8,275 nucleotides of DNA from CBDUBS01 sp965365445. GTDB taxonomy: Bacteria; Bacteroidota; Rhodothermia; Rhodothermales; DASSAV01. Below are positions 1 through 6,589 of this stretch, in pieces. The translations under genes were made by a program, and so were the position numbers. Every line of letters begins with the position of its first letter. Within the stretch, counting starts at the first letter, position 1. Under the pieces are notes generated by a model. The model was given only the letters and a program-made list of their open reading frames with translations, had not been told where the DNA came from and did not search any database. The stretch spans positions 1 to 8,275 of the forward strand of contig CBDUBS010000166.1 of the NCBI GenBank assembly GCA_965365445.1, in the 5' to 3' direction.

Positions 1-1251
1 GAAGACACGCTGGAAGCCATACGACGACTCGATAGTTTGCTCACCCGGATCAGGGCGGGCGAAGAGTTCAGCGACCTGGCGCGACGGTACTCCGACCACA
101 AAATGAGCGCTCAGAACGGAGGCCAGTTGGGTCCGCTGAGTTACAATGCGACCAACCAGGTCCCGGATTCTTTCAAGAAAGCCGCGTTCGAGTTAAAGGA
201 GGCGGGGGACGTATCGGGAGTCGTGCGTACGGATTACGGCTACCACCTCATCAGACTCGACCAGAAGCAGGATTACAGCGATTACGAAAAGGTATACGAC
301 AATCTCAAAACCTTCGTCAACCGGATGCCTCAAACACAGGAGGCGCAGTACCATCTTGCCCGGCGTATACGCTTGCAGCGGGGTGAACGAGTAGATACGG
401 CCCGAGTGCTTCGGGCCATCAATACTTCCTCTCCGGATTCGGTCAAGAGAATGCTCCTGAGTTCTGCCATTTCGATGGGCGCACGGGAGGCCCGGTTTGC
501 CGTACTCGGCGATACCTCTTTCACGCTCCGCGACCTGGCAACATACCTTGCGGCGCGTCAGCTAGCGATTGGAGATAATCCGGAAGAACAAATCCTTTCA
601 TCGGTCGATGCGTTTCTGAGTGAAAAAGCCCTGGACCTGGAAGCCGCGCACCTCGAAGAACGGGACGCCGAGTTCAAGCGAATCATGGATGAGTTCCGGG
701 ATGGGCTCGTGCTGTTCCGCGTCATGGAAGACTCCGTGTGGAACGCAGCGGCCGCCGACACCTCGAGCCTCAAGCGACATTACGAGGAACATGCGTCGAA
801 ATACCGCTACCCGGATCGCAAACGGCTGATCACCTTTCACGGACGTACCGATAGCGTGCTCCAGATCGTCGCTCGTCGCCTCGAGGCGGGCGTGCAACCG
901 GCTGCCATACTGGAAGCATTGAACACCGGCGACCAGATGGTACTTCGAATCGATACGGCCTATACGTCTGCCGAAACCGGAACGTATCTCGACCGCGGCC
1001 TTACGCTACGGGATGGAGAGCATTCGGAACCCTTCGTGTTTCAGGGTCGCCACCTGATACTTTTGCATTCCGGCGACGAACCGGCGCGCCCCAAAACGTT
1101 CGCGGAAGCGCGGGCAGAAATCATATCCGATTACCAGGAGATTCTCGAAACGCGCCTTATCCAGCAACTCCGTCGCCGCTATGGGGCCAGGACGTACCCT
1201 GAGCATTTGCGCCGTGCGTTTGGTCCGGGCCCCATCACTACCACGCGTTAA
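1..1251 (+). CDS. Parvulin-type (PpiC/SurA-like) peptidyl-prolyl isomerase, 5'-truncated
   Basis: Frame 1 is open from the first base to TAA at 1249-1251 (416 codons), so the gene starts upstream of the window; the TTG at 37 is only an internal codon. Residues 1-87 are the end of a parvulin domain: GEEFSDLARRYSD, then the NGGQLGPL turn, then the closing strand YGYHLIRL (79-86). A long charged helical region follows. Residues about 257-398 begin like the linker of PpiD/SurA-type proteins (LKRHYEEHASKYRYP), pass through a poorly conserved stretch ending LRDGEHSEPFVFQGRHLILL, and finish with a helical tail (FAEARAEIISDYQE). I read this as a second, degenerate parvulin module. Family members act on proline bonds and as periplasmic chaperones for outer-membrane proteins. 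Signal peptide or anchor cannot be judged because the N-terminus is missing. The next gene encodes another parvulin protein on the same strand, 170 nt away. The family call is firm; the substrate is unknown. Confidence 0.88.
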   Translation, partial: EDTLEAIRRLDSLLTRIRAGEEFSDLARRYSDHKMSAQNGGQLGPLSYNATNQVPDSFKKAAFELKEAGDVSGVVRTDYGYHLIRLDQKQDYSDYEKVYDNLKTFVNRMPQTQEAQYHLARRIRLQRGERVDTARVLRAINTSSPDSVKRMLLSSAISMGAREARFAVLGDTSFTLRDLATYLAARQLAIGDNPEEQILSSVDAFLSEKALDLEAAHLEERDAEFKRIMDEFRDGLVLFRVMEDSVWNAAAADTSSLKRHYEEHASKYRYPDRKRLITFHGRTDSVLQIVARRLEAGVQPAAILEALNTGDQMVLRIDTAYTSAETGTYLDRGLTLRDGEHSEPFVFQGRHLILLHSGDEPARPKTFAEARAEIISDYQEILETRLIQQLRRRYGARTYPEHLRRAFGPGPITTTR

Positions 1252-1266
1252 CACAGGCATACCGTT

Positions 1267-1306
1267 CGGACCGCATGACTCGATGAAACCGCGAGGTGCA
1301 GGTCCG
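1267..1306 (+). other. Imperfect 14-bp hairpin between the two parvulin genes
   Basis: The 170-nt gap between the isomerase stop and the SurA-like start holds a long imperfect hairpin. CGGACC (1267-1272) pairs with GGTCCG (1301-1306), GCAT (1273-1276) with GTGC (1296-1299, one G-U pair), and CTCG (1279-1282) with CGAG (1292-1295). Bulges are GA on the left arm and A on the right; the loop is ATGAAACCG. There is no T-tract, so it is not a standard intrinsic terminator. A shifted register resembles group II intron domain V but lacks the AGC triad and the GAAA tetraloop. It could be a processing site, a leader element, a decayed intron fragment or chance. Confidence 0.4.
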
Positions 1307-1421
1307 GTTCAAGCACGTATACAAGGCTGCACGACCGCTTACCTCGATTACGAGTCCGGCCAGGCCGGTTACGGCAGAGAAGAGCAGTCGCAGGAGCCAC
1401 CATATAGTTACCATCCATACC

Positions 1422-2795
1422 ATGATCAACCCCTTCGTACGTTTTGCCACAGTCATCGTCCTCGGCCTGCTCATCGCCCCGGCCATAAGGCCGGCATGGG
1501 CCCAGGCCGATAATGAAGTGATCGACGAAATCGTGGCGGTCGTTGGGGACAAAGTCGTGTTGAAGTCCGATGTCGATGGATACGTCATGGGCGCCATTCA
1601 GCAGCGCCAGATCCCTTACTCCGAAGACCTGTGGCTGGAGGCGCTGAACCGCATCATCGACCAGAAGGTGCTGGCTGTTCACGCGAAAAAGGATACGACG
1701 ATCCAGATCACCGACGAGCAGGTAGAACAGGCGCTGGACCAGCGCATCGACCAGCTGATCGCTCAGTTGGGAGGGCAGGCGCGCCTGGAGGAACTGTACG
1801 GCAAAAGCACGCTGCAGATAAAAGCGGACCTGCGCGAGGAATTTCGCGAACAGATGATGGCAGAGCAGTTTCAGGGGAAAAAACTGAGGCAGATTCGGGT
1901 GACGCCTAGCGAAGTGCAGGCCTGGTTTTCCCAGTTCCCGACGGACTCCCTCCCTACCCTCCCGGATATCGTTCGGATAGCACACATCGTGCGCTATCCG
2001 GATGTATCCGAACAGGCTCGGGCTGAAGGGATGGAGATTATCAGCACCATCCGGGACTCCATCGTGGCGGGCGGAGCTTCCTTTGAAGAAATGGCCGAAC
2101 AATTCTCCGATGATCTGGCGTCGGCGCGAAACGGCGGACGCGATTCCGGCCGCCGCCTCAATGAGCTGGTTCCTGAATTTGCGGCCGTGGCGGCCCGTAT
2201 TCCAATCGGCGAAGTCTCCCAACCGTTCGAAACCCAGTTCGGCCTGCACATCCTGCGCATCAACGACCGCAAGGGCGACGTCATCGATTACAACCACGTA
2301 TTGATCCAGTTCGACGAGAGCAAGGCCGAAGGGACCAAATCCATCGCCTACCTGAACACGGTCCGGGATTCTATTTTAACCGAGAAGGTCCCGTTCGAAG
2401 TGATGGCCCGACGGCATTCGCAGGAAGCCGCCAGTTCCAATCGCGGGGGGCGGGTGGTCGATCCCATGTCCGGCAACCGGGATCTTCCCCTGAACGCGCT
2501 CGGGCCTACGTGGCAGCAAACCATCGCGCCGCTCGAAGAAGGGCAAATAAGCCAACCGGCCGAGGTGGAGCTTCTCGACGGGCGGAGGGCCTTCCATATT
2601 CTCCTGCTCCAGAAACGCATCCCGTCGCACAAGGTAGACATACACACCGATTACGAGCGCATCGAGCAAATCGCCTTGCAGGAAAAGCAGGCCCGGGTGA
2701 TAGCGCAGTGGCTTTCGGAATTGCGGGATGACGTGTATGTAGACATGCGCGGTAAAGCGGAAAGCCTTTCCATGGCCGACTCCGGCAGCCGCTGA
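1422..2795 (+). CDS. surA: SurA-like periplasmic chaperone / peptidyl-prolyl isomerase with two parvulin domains
   Basis: The protein has 457 residues from ATG 1422. The frame is open back to a GTG at 1296, but ATG 1422 puts a Sec signal directly at the N-terminus: MINPFVRF, a hydrophobic core, then a probable cleavage after AWA (about residue 28). The mature protein begins with the SurA N-terminal helical module (DEIVAVVGDKVVLKSDVD at about 33-50, to about 170). Two parvulin domains follow: about 183-283, with ASFEEMAEQFSDD and FGLHILRI, and about 288-397, beginning DYNHVLIQFD, with PFEVMARRHSQE. A helical tail ends the chain. SurA-family proteins carry outer-membrane proteins through the periplasm. 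No Shine-Dalgarno sits at normal distance (an AGGAG lies about 25 nt upstream). The MoxR gene begins 49 nt downstream. The symbol is given by family; orthology to E. coli SurA is inferred from architecture. Confidence 0.88.
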   Translation: MINPFVRFATVIVLGLLIAPAIRPAWAQADNEVIDEIVAVVGDKVVLKSDVDGYVMGAIQQRQIPYSEDLWLEALNRIIDQKVLAVHAKKDTTIQITDEQVEQALDQRIDQLIAQLGGQARLEELYGKSTLQIKADLREEFREQMMAEQFQGKKLRQIRVTPSEVQAWFSQFPTDSLPTLPDIVRIAHIVRYPDVSEQARAEGMEIISTIRDSIVAGGASFEEMAEQFSDDLASARNGGRDSGRRLNELVPEFAAVAARIPIGEVSQPFETQFGLHILRINDRKGDVIDYNHVLIQFDESKAEGTKSIAYLNTVRDSILTEKVPFEVMARRHSQEAASSNRGGRVVDPMSGNRDLPLNALGPTWQQTIAPLEEGQISQPAEVELLDGRRAFHILLLQKRIPSHKVDIHTDYERIEQIALQEKQARVIAQWLSELRDDVYVDMRGKAESLSMADSGSR

Positions 2796-2844
2796 TGCGA
2801 CAATTCGGTCGCGCCGATCTCGAATCAACCAACGGAAACCCATT

Positions 2845-3876
2845 GTGAAGGATTCAAGCGCCGATCCGGGCATGGTCGGTACCTTGCAGGAACGATTCGG
2901 GCAATTACTCGCCGAGATCCAGCAAGTTATCATCGGGCAGGACGACATCATCCGGCAGGTATTCATTTGCCTGCTTTCCAGGGGGCACGTGCTTCTCGTA
3001 GGGGTGCCGGGCCTCGCCAAGACGCTGCTCATCCGGACCCTTGCCCGGTCGCTTCAGCTCGATTACAGTCGCATACAGTTCACACCGGATCTGATGCCCA
3101 GCGACATCACGGGCACGGAGATCATCGAAGAGGATGCCCATACGGGAAAGCGATCTTTCCGGTTCGTGCACGGGCCGGTATTTGCCAACGTAGTTCTGGC
3201 GGACGAAATCAACAGAACGCCTCCCAAGACGCAAGCGGCGTTGCTCGAATCCATGCAGGAGCATCACGTTACGGCGGCGGGCCAGACCTTCATTCTCGAT
3301 GAACCCTTTTTCGTACTGGCTACCCAGAACCCTATCGAACAGGAAGGCACGTACCCGCTTCCGGAAGCGCAGCTGGATCGGTTCATGCTCAACCTCTGGC
3401 TCGACTATCCCAGCTTTTCCGATGAAATCGAGGTGGTAAGGTCCACTACGAGCGCCCGAAAAGTAAACATACAGGCCATCATGAGCCGGCAGGAGCTGCT
3501 GGACTACCAGGAGTTCGTCCGTCAGATCCCCGTGGCCGATAACGTGATCGAGTATGCCGTTACCCTGGTATCACGCACCAGGCCGGGGCGAAACCACGCG
3601 CCGGATTTCGTGAACAATTACCTCAGTTACGGCGCCGGGCCCCGGGCATCACAGTACCTCATCCTCGGAGCAAAAGCCAGGGCCGCGCTCGACGGACGCC
3701 TGACTCCCCTTATCGAGGATGTGCGCGCCGTTGCCGTTCCCGTCCTCAGGCACCGTATCGTAACCAACTTCAACGCCGATGCCGACGGGGTGAGCCCCGT
3801 TGACCTCATCGAGCGGCTGCTGGATAGCGCCGCCACGGATGAACGCAAGAAAAGCTCCCGCCTGCTTCCCTTCTGA
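2845..3876 (+). CDS. MoxR-type AAA+ ATPase
   Basis: The protein has 343 residues from GTG 2845; ATG 2872 (residue 10) is an equally possible start, and neither has a clear ribosome binding site. All AAA+ landmarks of the MoxR branch are present: VIIGQDDII near 28-36, Walker A GVPGLAKT (53-60), Walker B VVLADEIN (116-123), sensor 1 ATQNP (159-163), and the sensor 2 region GAGPRAS (263-269). The C-terminal lid helices extend to about 333. Length is typical of the family. MoxR ATPases are cytoplasmic chaperone-like enzymes thought to insert cofactors or assemble complexes, usually beside DUF58 and VWA-domain partners. No such partner is in this window: upstream is the SurA-like chaperone and downstream FxsA. 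The stop overlaps a possible ATG of the next gene (TGATG). A link to envelope maturation is inferred from context only. Confidence 0.93.
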   Translation: MKDSSADPGMVGTLQERFGQLLAEIQQVIIGQDDIIRQVFICLLSRGHVLLVGVPGLAKTLLIRTLARSLQLDYSRIQFTPDLMPSDITGTEIIEEDAHTGKRSFRFVHGPVFANVVLADEINRTPPKTQAALLESMQEHHVTAAGQTFILDEPFFVLATQNPIEQEGTYPLPEAQLDRFMLNLWLDYPSFSDEIEVVRSTTSARKVNIQAIMSRQELLDYQEFVRQIPVADNVIEYAVTLVSRTRPGRNHAPDFVNNYLSYGAGPRASQYLILGAKARAALDGRLTPLIEDVRAVAVPVLRHRIVTNFNADADGVSPVDLIERLLDSAATDERKKSSRLLPF

Positions 3877-3959
3877 TGGTGTTTCGGCGGTCGGATTGCA
3901 CGGAGCCTTTTCCGATTTCGCGTGTTTGTTCAGGAAACTCACCTGCCCGCCGCCCCCGT

Positions 3960-4460
3960 ATGTTCCGCCGTTTGCTCCTGCTTTTTCTTATCGTCCCGGT
4001 CATCGAGCTCGTTCTGCTGATCAAGCTGGGCGATCTCATCGGGCTTGGACCTACACTCCTTCTCATTGTCGTCACAGCCCTTACGGGGGCTTACTTACTG
4101 AAGCGGGAAGGCTGGGCCGCCTGGCACAGGTTCTTTCAAAAACTGAACGAGGGCGGGCTGCCGGGTAACGAACTGGCCGACGGGGTCATCATCATCGTTT
4201 CCGGCGCATTGCTCGTGACGCCCGGTGTACTTACCGACCTTGTCGGGATACTCGGCCTCATTCCGGCGACCCGTGGACCCTTCAGGCGCTACCTGTACCA
4301 GAAGGTGAAAACCGGAATACGGCTGGATGATCGATTTACGGTATTCGGCCCGTTCCAGCAGGGCAAAGTGGATTCCCGGGAAGAATCTGACTGGCAAGGT
4401 CGGTCCAATACGGCGCCGCGTCATCAGGGCCGTGATTCGAGCGAACCGACAGGCTTTTAA
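3960..4460 (+). CDS. fxsA: FxsA-family inner-membrane protein
   Basis: The protein has 166 residues from ATG 3960. The family signature is clear: a hydrophobic N-terminal helix (about 4-22) with the conserved VIELVLLIKLG, a second helix from GPTLLLIVV to GAYLL (about 30-47), and the conserved block GALLVTPGVLTD leading to GLIPATRGPFRR (82-110). The last 45 residues are polar and low in complexity, as is common here. FxsA is a small cytoplasmic-membrane protein; in E. coli extra copies relieve F-plasmid exclusion of phage T7, and its normal role is not known. The frame is also open to ATG 3876, which overlaps the MoxR stop as TGATG and would add MVFRRSDCTEPF and 16 more residues. I prefer 3960 because homologues begin right before the first helix. 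Neither start has a Shine-Dalgarno sequence. Confidence 0.85.
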   Translation: MFRRLLLLFLIVPVIELVLLIKLGDLIGLGPTLLLIVVTALTGAYLLKREGWAAWHRFFQKLNEGGLPGNELADGVIIIVSGALLVTPGVLTDLVGILGLIPATRGPFRRYLYQKVKTGIRLDDRFTVFGPFQQGKVDSREESDWQGRSNTAPRHQGRDSSEPTGF

Positions 4461-4532
4461 CGCTCCTGACGACACACCCCGCAAAGGGCGCTGCAGGCCT
4501 TCCGGACGCAGCCGGAACGATCTCAGGAATAC

Positions 4533-5351
4533 TCAGTGCGGATACCGGCCGTTCAGTCGGACGTGAATGCGCCAGGCCTGCGCCAGCGATGCAATCATCT
4601 CTCTCTCGTAGTCATCGAATGACCCGTCCGCTTCGGCGATATTTACCAGGTCGTCCAGAAGTGCTATGCGCTGCATCATCGGCAGGGCATCACGAATGGT
4701 AGAAACGGAACGTTGCAAGATCTCCGTCCCGGGCCCGGCGGCATACACTTGCAGCGCTTCACGAAGTATGGTTTCAATCTGCGTCCCGTCGAGGTCCGGT
4801 TGCCAGTCTCCTACCCGTTCGAGCATGACGTTGATTTCCGGCCTGCTCAGGTCGTTATCGGTGGCGTGCGCCAGGACGACAAATATCAGGCTGATATCGT
4901 GCATTACCGTCCATGCGGCCTGCTCTATCGAAGGTACCGTGATCCGATCGATAAGCCGCTCGCCGGTATCCTTCATCTCCCACTCTCTCGACAGTTCGGA
5001 TATGAGGCTTTTTTCGCTAGAGAGCAATACTCCATCGGCTTCGGCAATGTGAACGAGATCCTGTAGCACTTCCTGGCGCTCCTGCCGGTTCAAGGATTGC
5101 CTGAGGTTGCGGATGGATTGCAACACCTCCGAACGCGCCTCGCTCGTGAGGTACACAGCCAGCGCTTCCACGGCGATCTCTTCGGGTGCAGGCTTGTTGA
5201 AGCGAGCTCCCCAACTTTTCAGCATCCCATGAAGGGTTTTTATTTCCACCTCGCTGAGCTGCTGGTCCGTTCCGTAGGCGAGGGCCATGTATACGAGCGC
5301 GAGATCATGCACTACGGACCACTGCTCGCTGCTTTCGTGTTTCTGGGGCAT
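4533..5351 (-). CDS. Tandem TerB-like domain protein
   Basis: The protein has 272 residues from ATG 5351 to TGA 4533-4535, with no signal peptide, so it is probably cytoplasmic. It is an internal duplication: residues 11-126 match 147-262 at a constant offset of 136. Paired features include W11/W147, HD 15-16/151-152, TDQQLS/TDNDLS (28-33/164-169) and IAEADG (102-107/238-243), each IAEADG followed by an acidic helix. This helical pattern, with an LS-x-x-E motif and then an IAEADG-x(5)-E motif, is that of TerB-like domains, named from the tellurite-resistance ter cluster and proposed to bind metal through the acidic residues. No terC, terD or other ter gene is nearby, so tellurite resistance should not be assumed. 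It follows the thioredoxin-like gene after 93 nt and converges on fxsA. The family call is good; the role is unknown. Confidence 0.75.
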   Translation of the reverse strand: MPQKHESSEQWSVVHDLALVYMALAYGTDQQLSEVEIKTLHGMLKSWGARFNKPAPEEIAVEALAVYLTSEARSEVLQSIRNLRQSLNRQERQEVLQDLVHIAEADGVLLSSEKSLISELSREWEMKDTGERLIDRITVPSIEQAAWTVMHDISLIFVVLAHATDNDLSRPEINVMLERVGDWQPDLDGTQIETILREALQVYAAGPGTEILQRSVSTIRDALPMMQRIALLDDLVNIAEADGSFDDYEREMIASLAQAWRIHVRLNGRYPH

Positions 5352-5372
5352 AGGATAAGGTGTGGTTGAGAG

Positions 5373-5397
5373 CCGGATACAGATCGATCTCCGGATA
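5373..5397 (-). promoter_or_regulatory. Operator-like repeat before the TerB-like gene
   Basis: On the - strand TATCCGG occurs twice (5391-5397 and 5373-5379), 18 nt apart, on either side of the perfect 10-bp palindrome AGATCGATCT (5381-5390). The element ends 22 nt before the TerB-like start codon. Direct repeats around a palindrome so near a start suggest a protein-binding site or leader element. No promoter box is clear beside it. The regulatory role is inferred. Confidence 0.25.
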
Positions 5398-5444
5398 TGA
5401 TACCCCTGCCGGTTCGTAAACTCAAAACAGGCGCCCCGGTGTCA

Positions 5445-6119
5445 TTACCTTTTCTCACTTCCGATCGGTGTGCTCGTCGTGGCGTACAGCAGGTTCACGA
5501 TCTCCCTCTCAACCTCAATCCATCCTCCACGCTCGTACCAGTCGATCAGGGCGTTGAGGATGGTCTGCTTATCCGCTCCGCTCTCCAACAATTCCTGACG
5601 AAGGGCAACGGCCCCTGCCGCACGCGGACCCCACTGAAACATCTCCTCGCCGGCCTCATTCCATGCGATCAGCTTCGGAATGCTCCGCCCACCATTCGTA
5701 AGATACCTATCCATTACTTCCGGATAGTCGTCGCGGGGCAGCAACCTCAAATCGATGAAATTGCTCAGCGAGGCCAGGCTTTTGATGACCGGCAACACCA
5801 GCGCCGAGTCCACACACCAATCTTCCGTCAGCACCATCCAAACTTGAGGAGTATCGATTTCAGCCATCTGGTGCACGATCCCCTCGGAGGGTGTATAGAG
5901 AGCCTGTATACGCTCCATGCGCTCGTAGTTATACCGTCCGAAAAACAGCTTCTTTCGCTCCTCTTTGTCGAGACCGGCCAGGCCGGCCCCGGTTCGCTCT
6001 CTCCAGATATGCTCATACGCGTTCGGGCGGAGCCCTTCCTTTCGAACCAGATCAATCATGGTATCTATGGTTTCCATCTGTATACCGGCAACTCGTTTTT
6101 GGTGATTCCTCCCGTGCAT
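5445..6119 (-). CDS. Thioredoxin-family protein with a single-cysteine WCVDS site
   Basis: The protein has 224 residues from ATG 6119. A GTG at 6131 and an ATG at 6077 (METIDTMIDL, 210 residues) are also in frame; 6077 fits the usual family length and may be the true start. The N-terminal third is helical and charged. The thioredoxin fold starts near 90 with VWMVLTEDWCVDSALVLPVI (W101, C102, S105), continues with IDLRLLPRDD, and has the conserved NGGRSIPKLI with the cis-proline at about 148. This matches a family common in Bacteroidota, usually annotated only as thioredoxin family protein, whose site reads WCxD[SA]. The second cysteine of CxxC is replaced by serine, and C102 is the only cysteine in the protein, so a classical intramolecular dithiol cycle is impossible. 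No signal peptide is seen, so it is probably cytoplasmic. It is upstream of, and possibly cotranscribed with, the TerB-like gene. Confidence 0.8.
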   Translation of the reverse strand: MHGRNHQKRVAGIQMETIDTMIDLVRKEGLRPNAYEHIWRERTGAGLAGLDKEERKKLFFGRYNYERMERIQALYTPSEGIVHQMAEIDTPQVWMVLTEDWCVDSALVLPVIKSLASLSNFIDLRLLPRDDYPEVMDRYLTNGGRSIPKLIAWNEAGEEMFQWGPRAAGAVALRQELLESGADKQTILNALIDWYERGGWIEVEREIVNLLYATTSTPIGSEKR

Positions 6120-6203
6120 TTTCACGCGCACTATTCATAACCGAATGGTAATGATTAGCCGAAGGCTGGTTGCATTGTTTTGAACCGGACGCGCTGAATT
6201 AGC

Positions 6204-6217
6204 AGCATTTTAATGCT
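6204..6217. repeat. Short AT-rich inverted repeat in the divergent intergenic region
   Basis: AGCATT (6204-6209) and AATGCT (6212-6217) form a 6-bp inverted repeat around TT. It lies in the AT-rich 221-nt region between the divergent thioredoxin-like gene and the small DUF6504-like gene. It could be an operator half-site pair or a small hairpin. The same region also has the short hairpin AGCCGAAGGCT (6157-6167). Neither is assigned a function. Confidence 0.3.
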
Positions 6218-6297
6218 ACAAACAACCGCGCGCCCGCTTTTAACATCGGGAAAAGAAACCGTCCACCTAGCGAGCGGAACAAAGTAATCAGAAGGTC

Positions 6298-6334
6298 ATA
6301 TGTTGTATATATATCTTATAAACCTGTTTACTTG
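6298..6334 (+). promoter_or_regulatory. Candidate AT-rich promoter region of the small gene
   Basis: The 40 nt before ATG 6341 are much richer in A and T than the surrounding DNA, with a TA-repeat run (6304-6320) and TATAAA-like sequence at 6317-6322. This is the most promoter-like composition in the window. I cannot place convincing -35/-10 or Bacteroidota -33/-7 boxes, so the extent is approximate. Confidence 0.25.
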
Positions 6335-6340
6335 CTCATC

Positions 6341-6589
6341 ATGCTGGAAGTTCAGGAAGAAGTACAAGTTCAATTGAAGCGAGATCGCCCGTGGAAAGTG
6401 TACTGGCGTGGTAAAAAATACCCTGTGGCCTCGCTGCTGGAGTATGGAGTCATCCACGCAGGAGAATTACTGAACGCAGAGCGGCGGGCCTATTTTCGCC
6501 TGCGAACCGCCTGTGGGATCATGGATCTCTACAAGGTGCGCGCAAACAAGGCCCCCCGCTGGATCCTGGCATCAGTAGAAACGGTGTAG
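6341..6589 (+). CDS. Small DUF6504-like protein
   Basis: The protein has 82 residues from ATG 6341; a TTG at 6332 is in frame but less likely. After a charged start the sequence shows a short beta-rich pattern: PWKVYWRGKKYPVASLLEYG (17-36), YFRLRTACGIMDLYK (51-65) and APRWILASV (71-79). The order WRG-x-x-Y-x-V, then YFR-x-x-T-x-x-G-x-x-x-LY, then a late tryptophan resembles DUF6504, small proteins of about 80-100 residues. As I recall, in some actinobacteria these sit beside error-prone polymerase (imuB/dinB) genes. No polymerase or SOS gene is visible here and no LexA-like site was found. It has its own AT-rich leader and converges on the DUF6807 gene 94 nt away. The gene looks real; the family match is from memory of the motif pattern and function is unknown. 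Confidence 0.6.
   Translation: MLEVQEEVQVQLKRDRPWKVYWRGKKYPVASLLEYGVIHAGELLNAERRAYFRLRTACGIMDLYKVRANKAPRWILASVETV

Noticed and set aside
1248..2297. Long - strand open frame of 349 codons opposite the SurA gene
   Set aside because: It lies almost wholly antisense to a clear parvulin chaperone, shows no recognisable domain and reads as a codon-bias shadow.
2376..3032. 218-codon - strand open frame across the SurA/MoxR junction
   Set aside because: It is antisense to two well-supported genes and has no family features.
4461..4532. Search for a terminator between the convergent fxsA and TerB-like genes
   Set aside because: No stable GC-rich stem followed by T residues was found in these 72 nt.
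4533..5351. Calling the TerB-like protein a tellurite-resistance gene
   Set aside because: TerB-like domains occur in many contexts, and no terC, terD or related gene is in the window.
5397..6140. 247-codon + strand open frame opposite the thioredoxin-like gene
   Set aside because: The - strand product has the thioredoxin site and cis-proline motif; the + strand translation has neither domain nor plausible composition.
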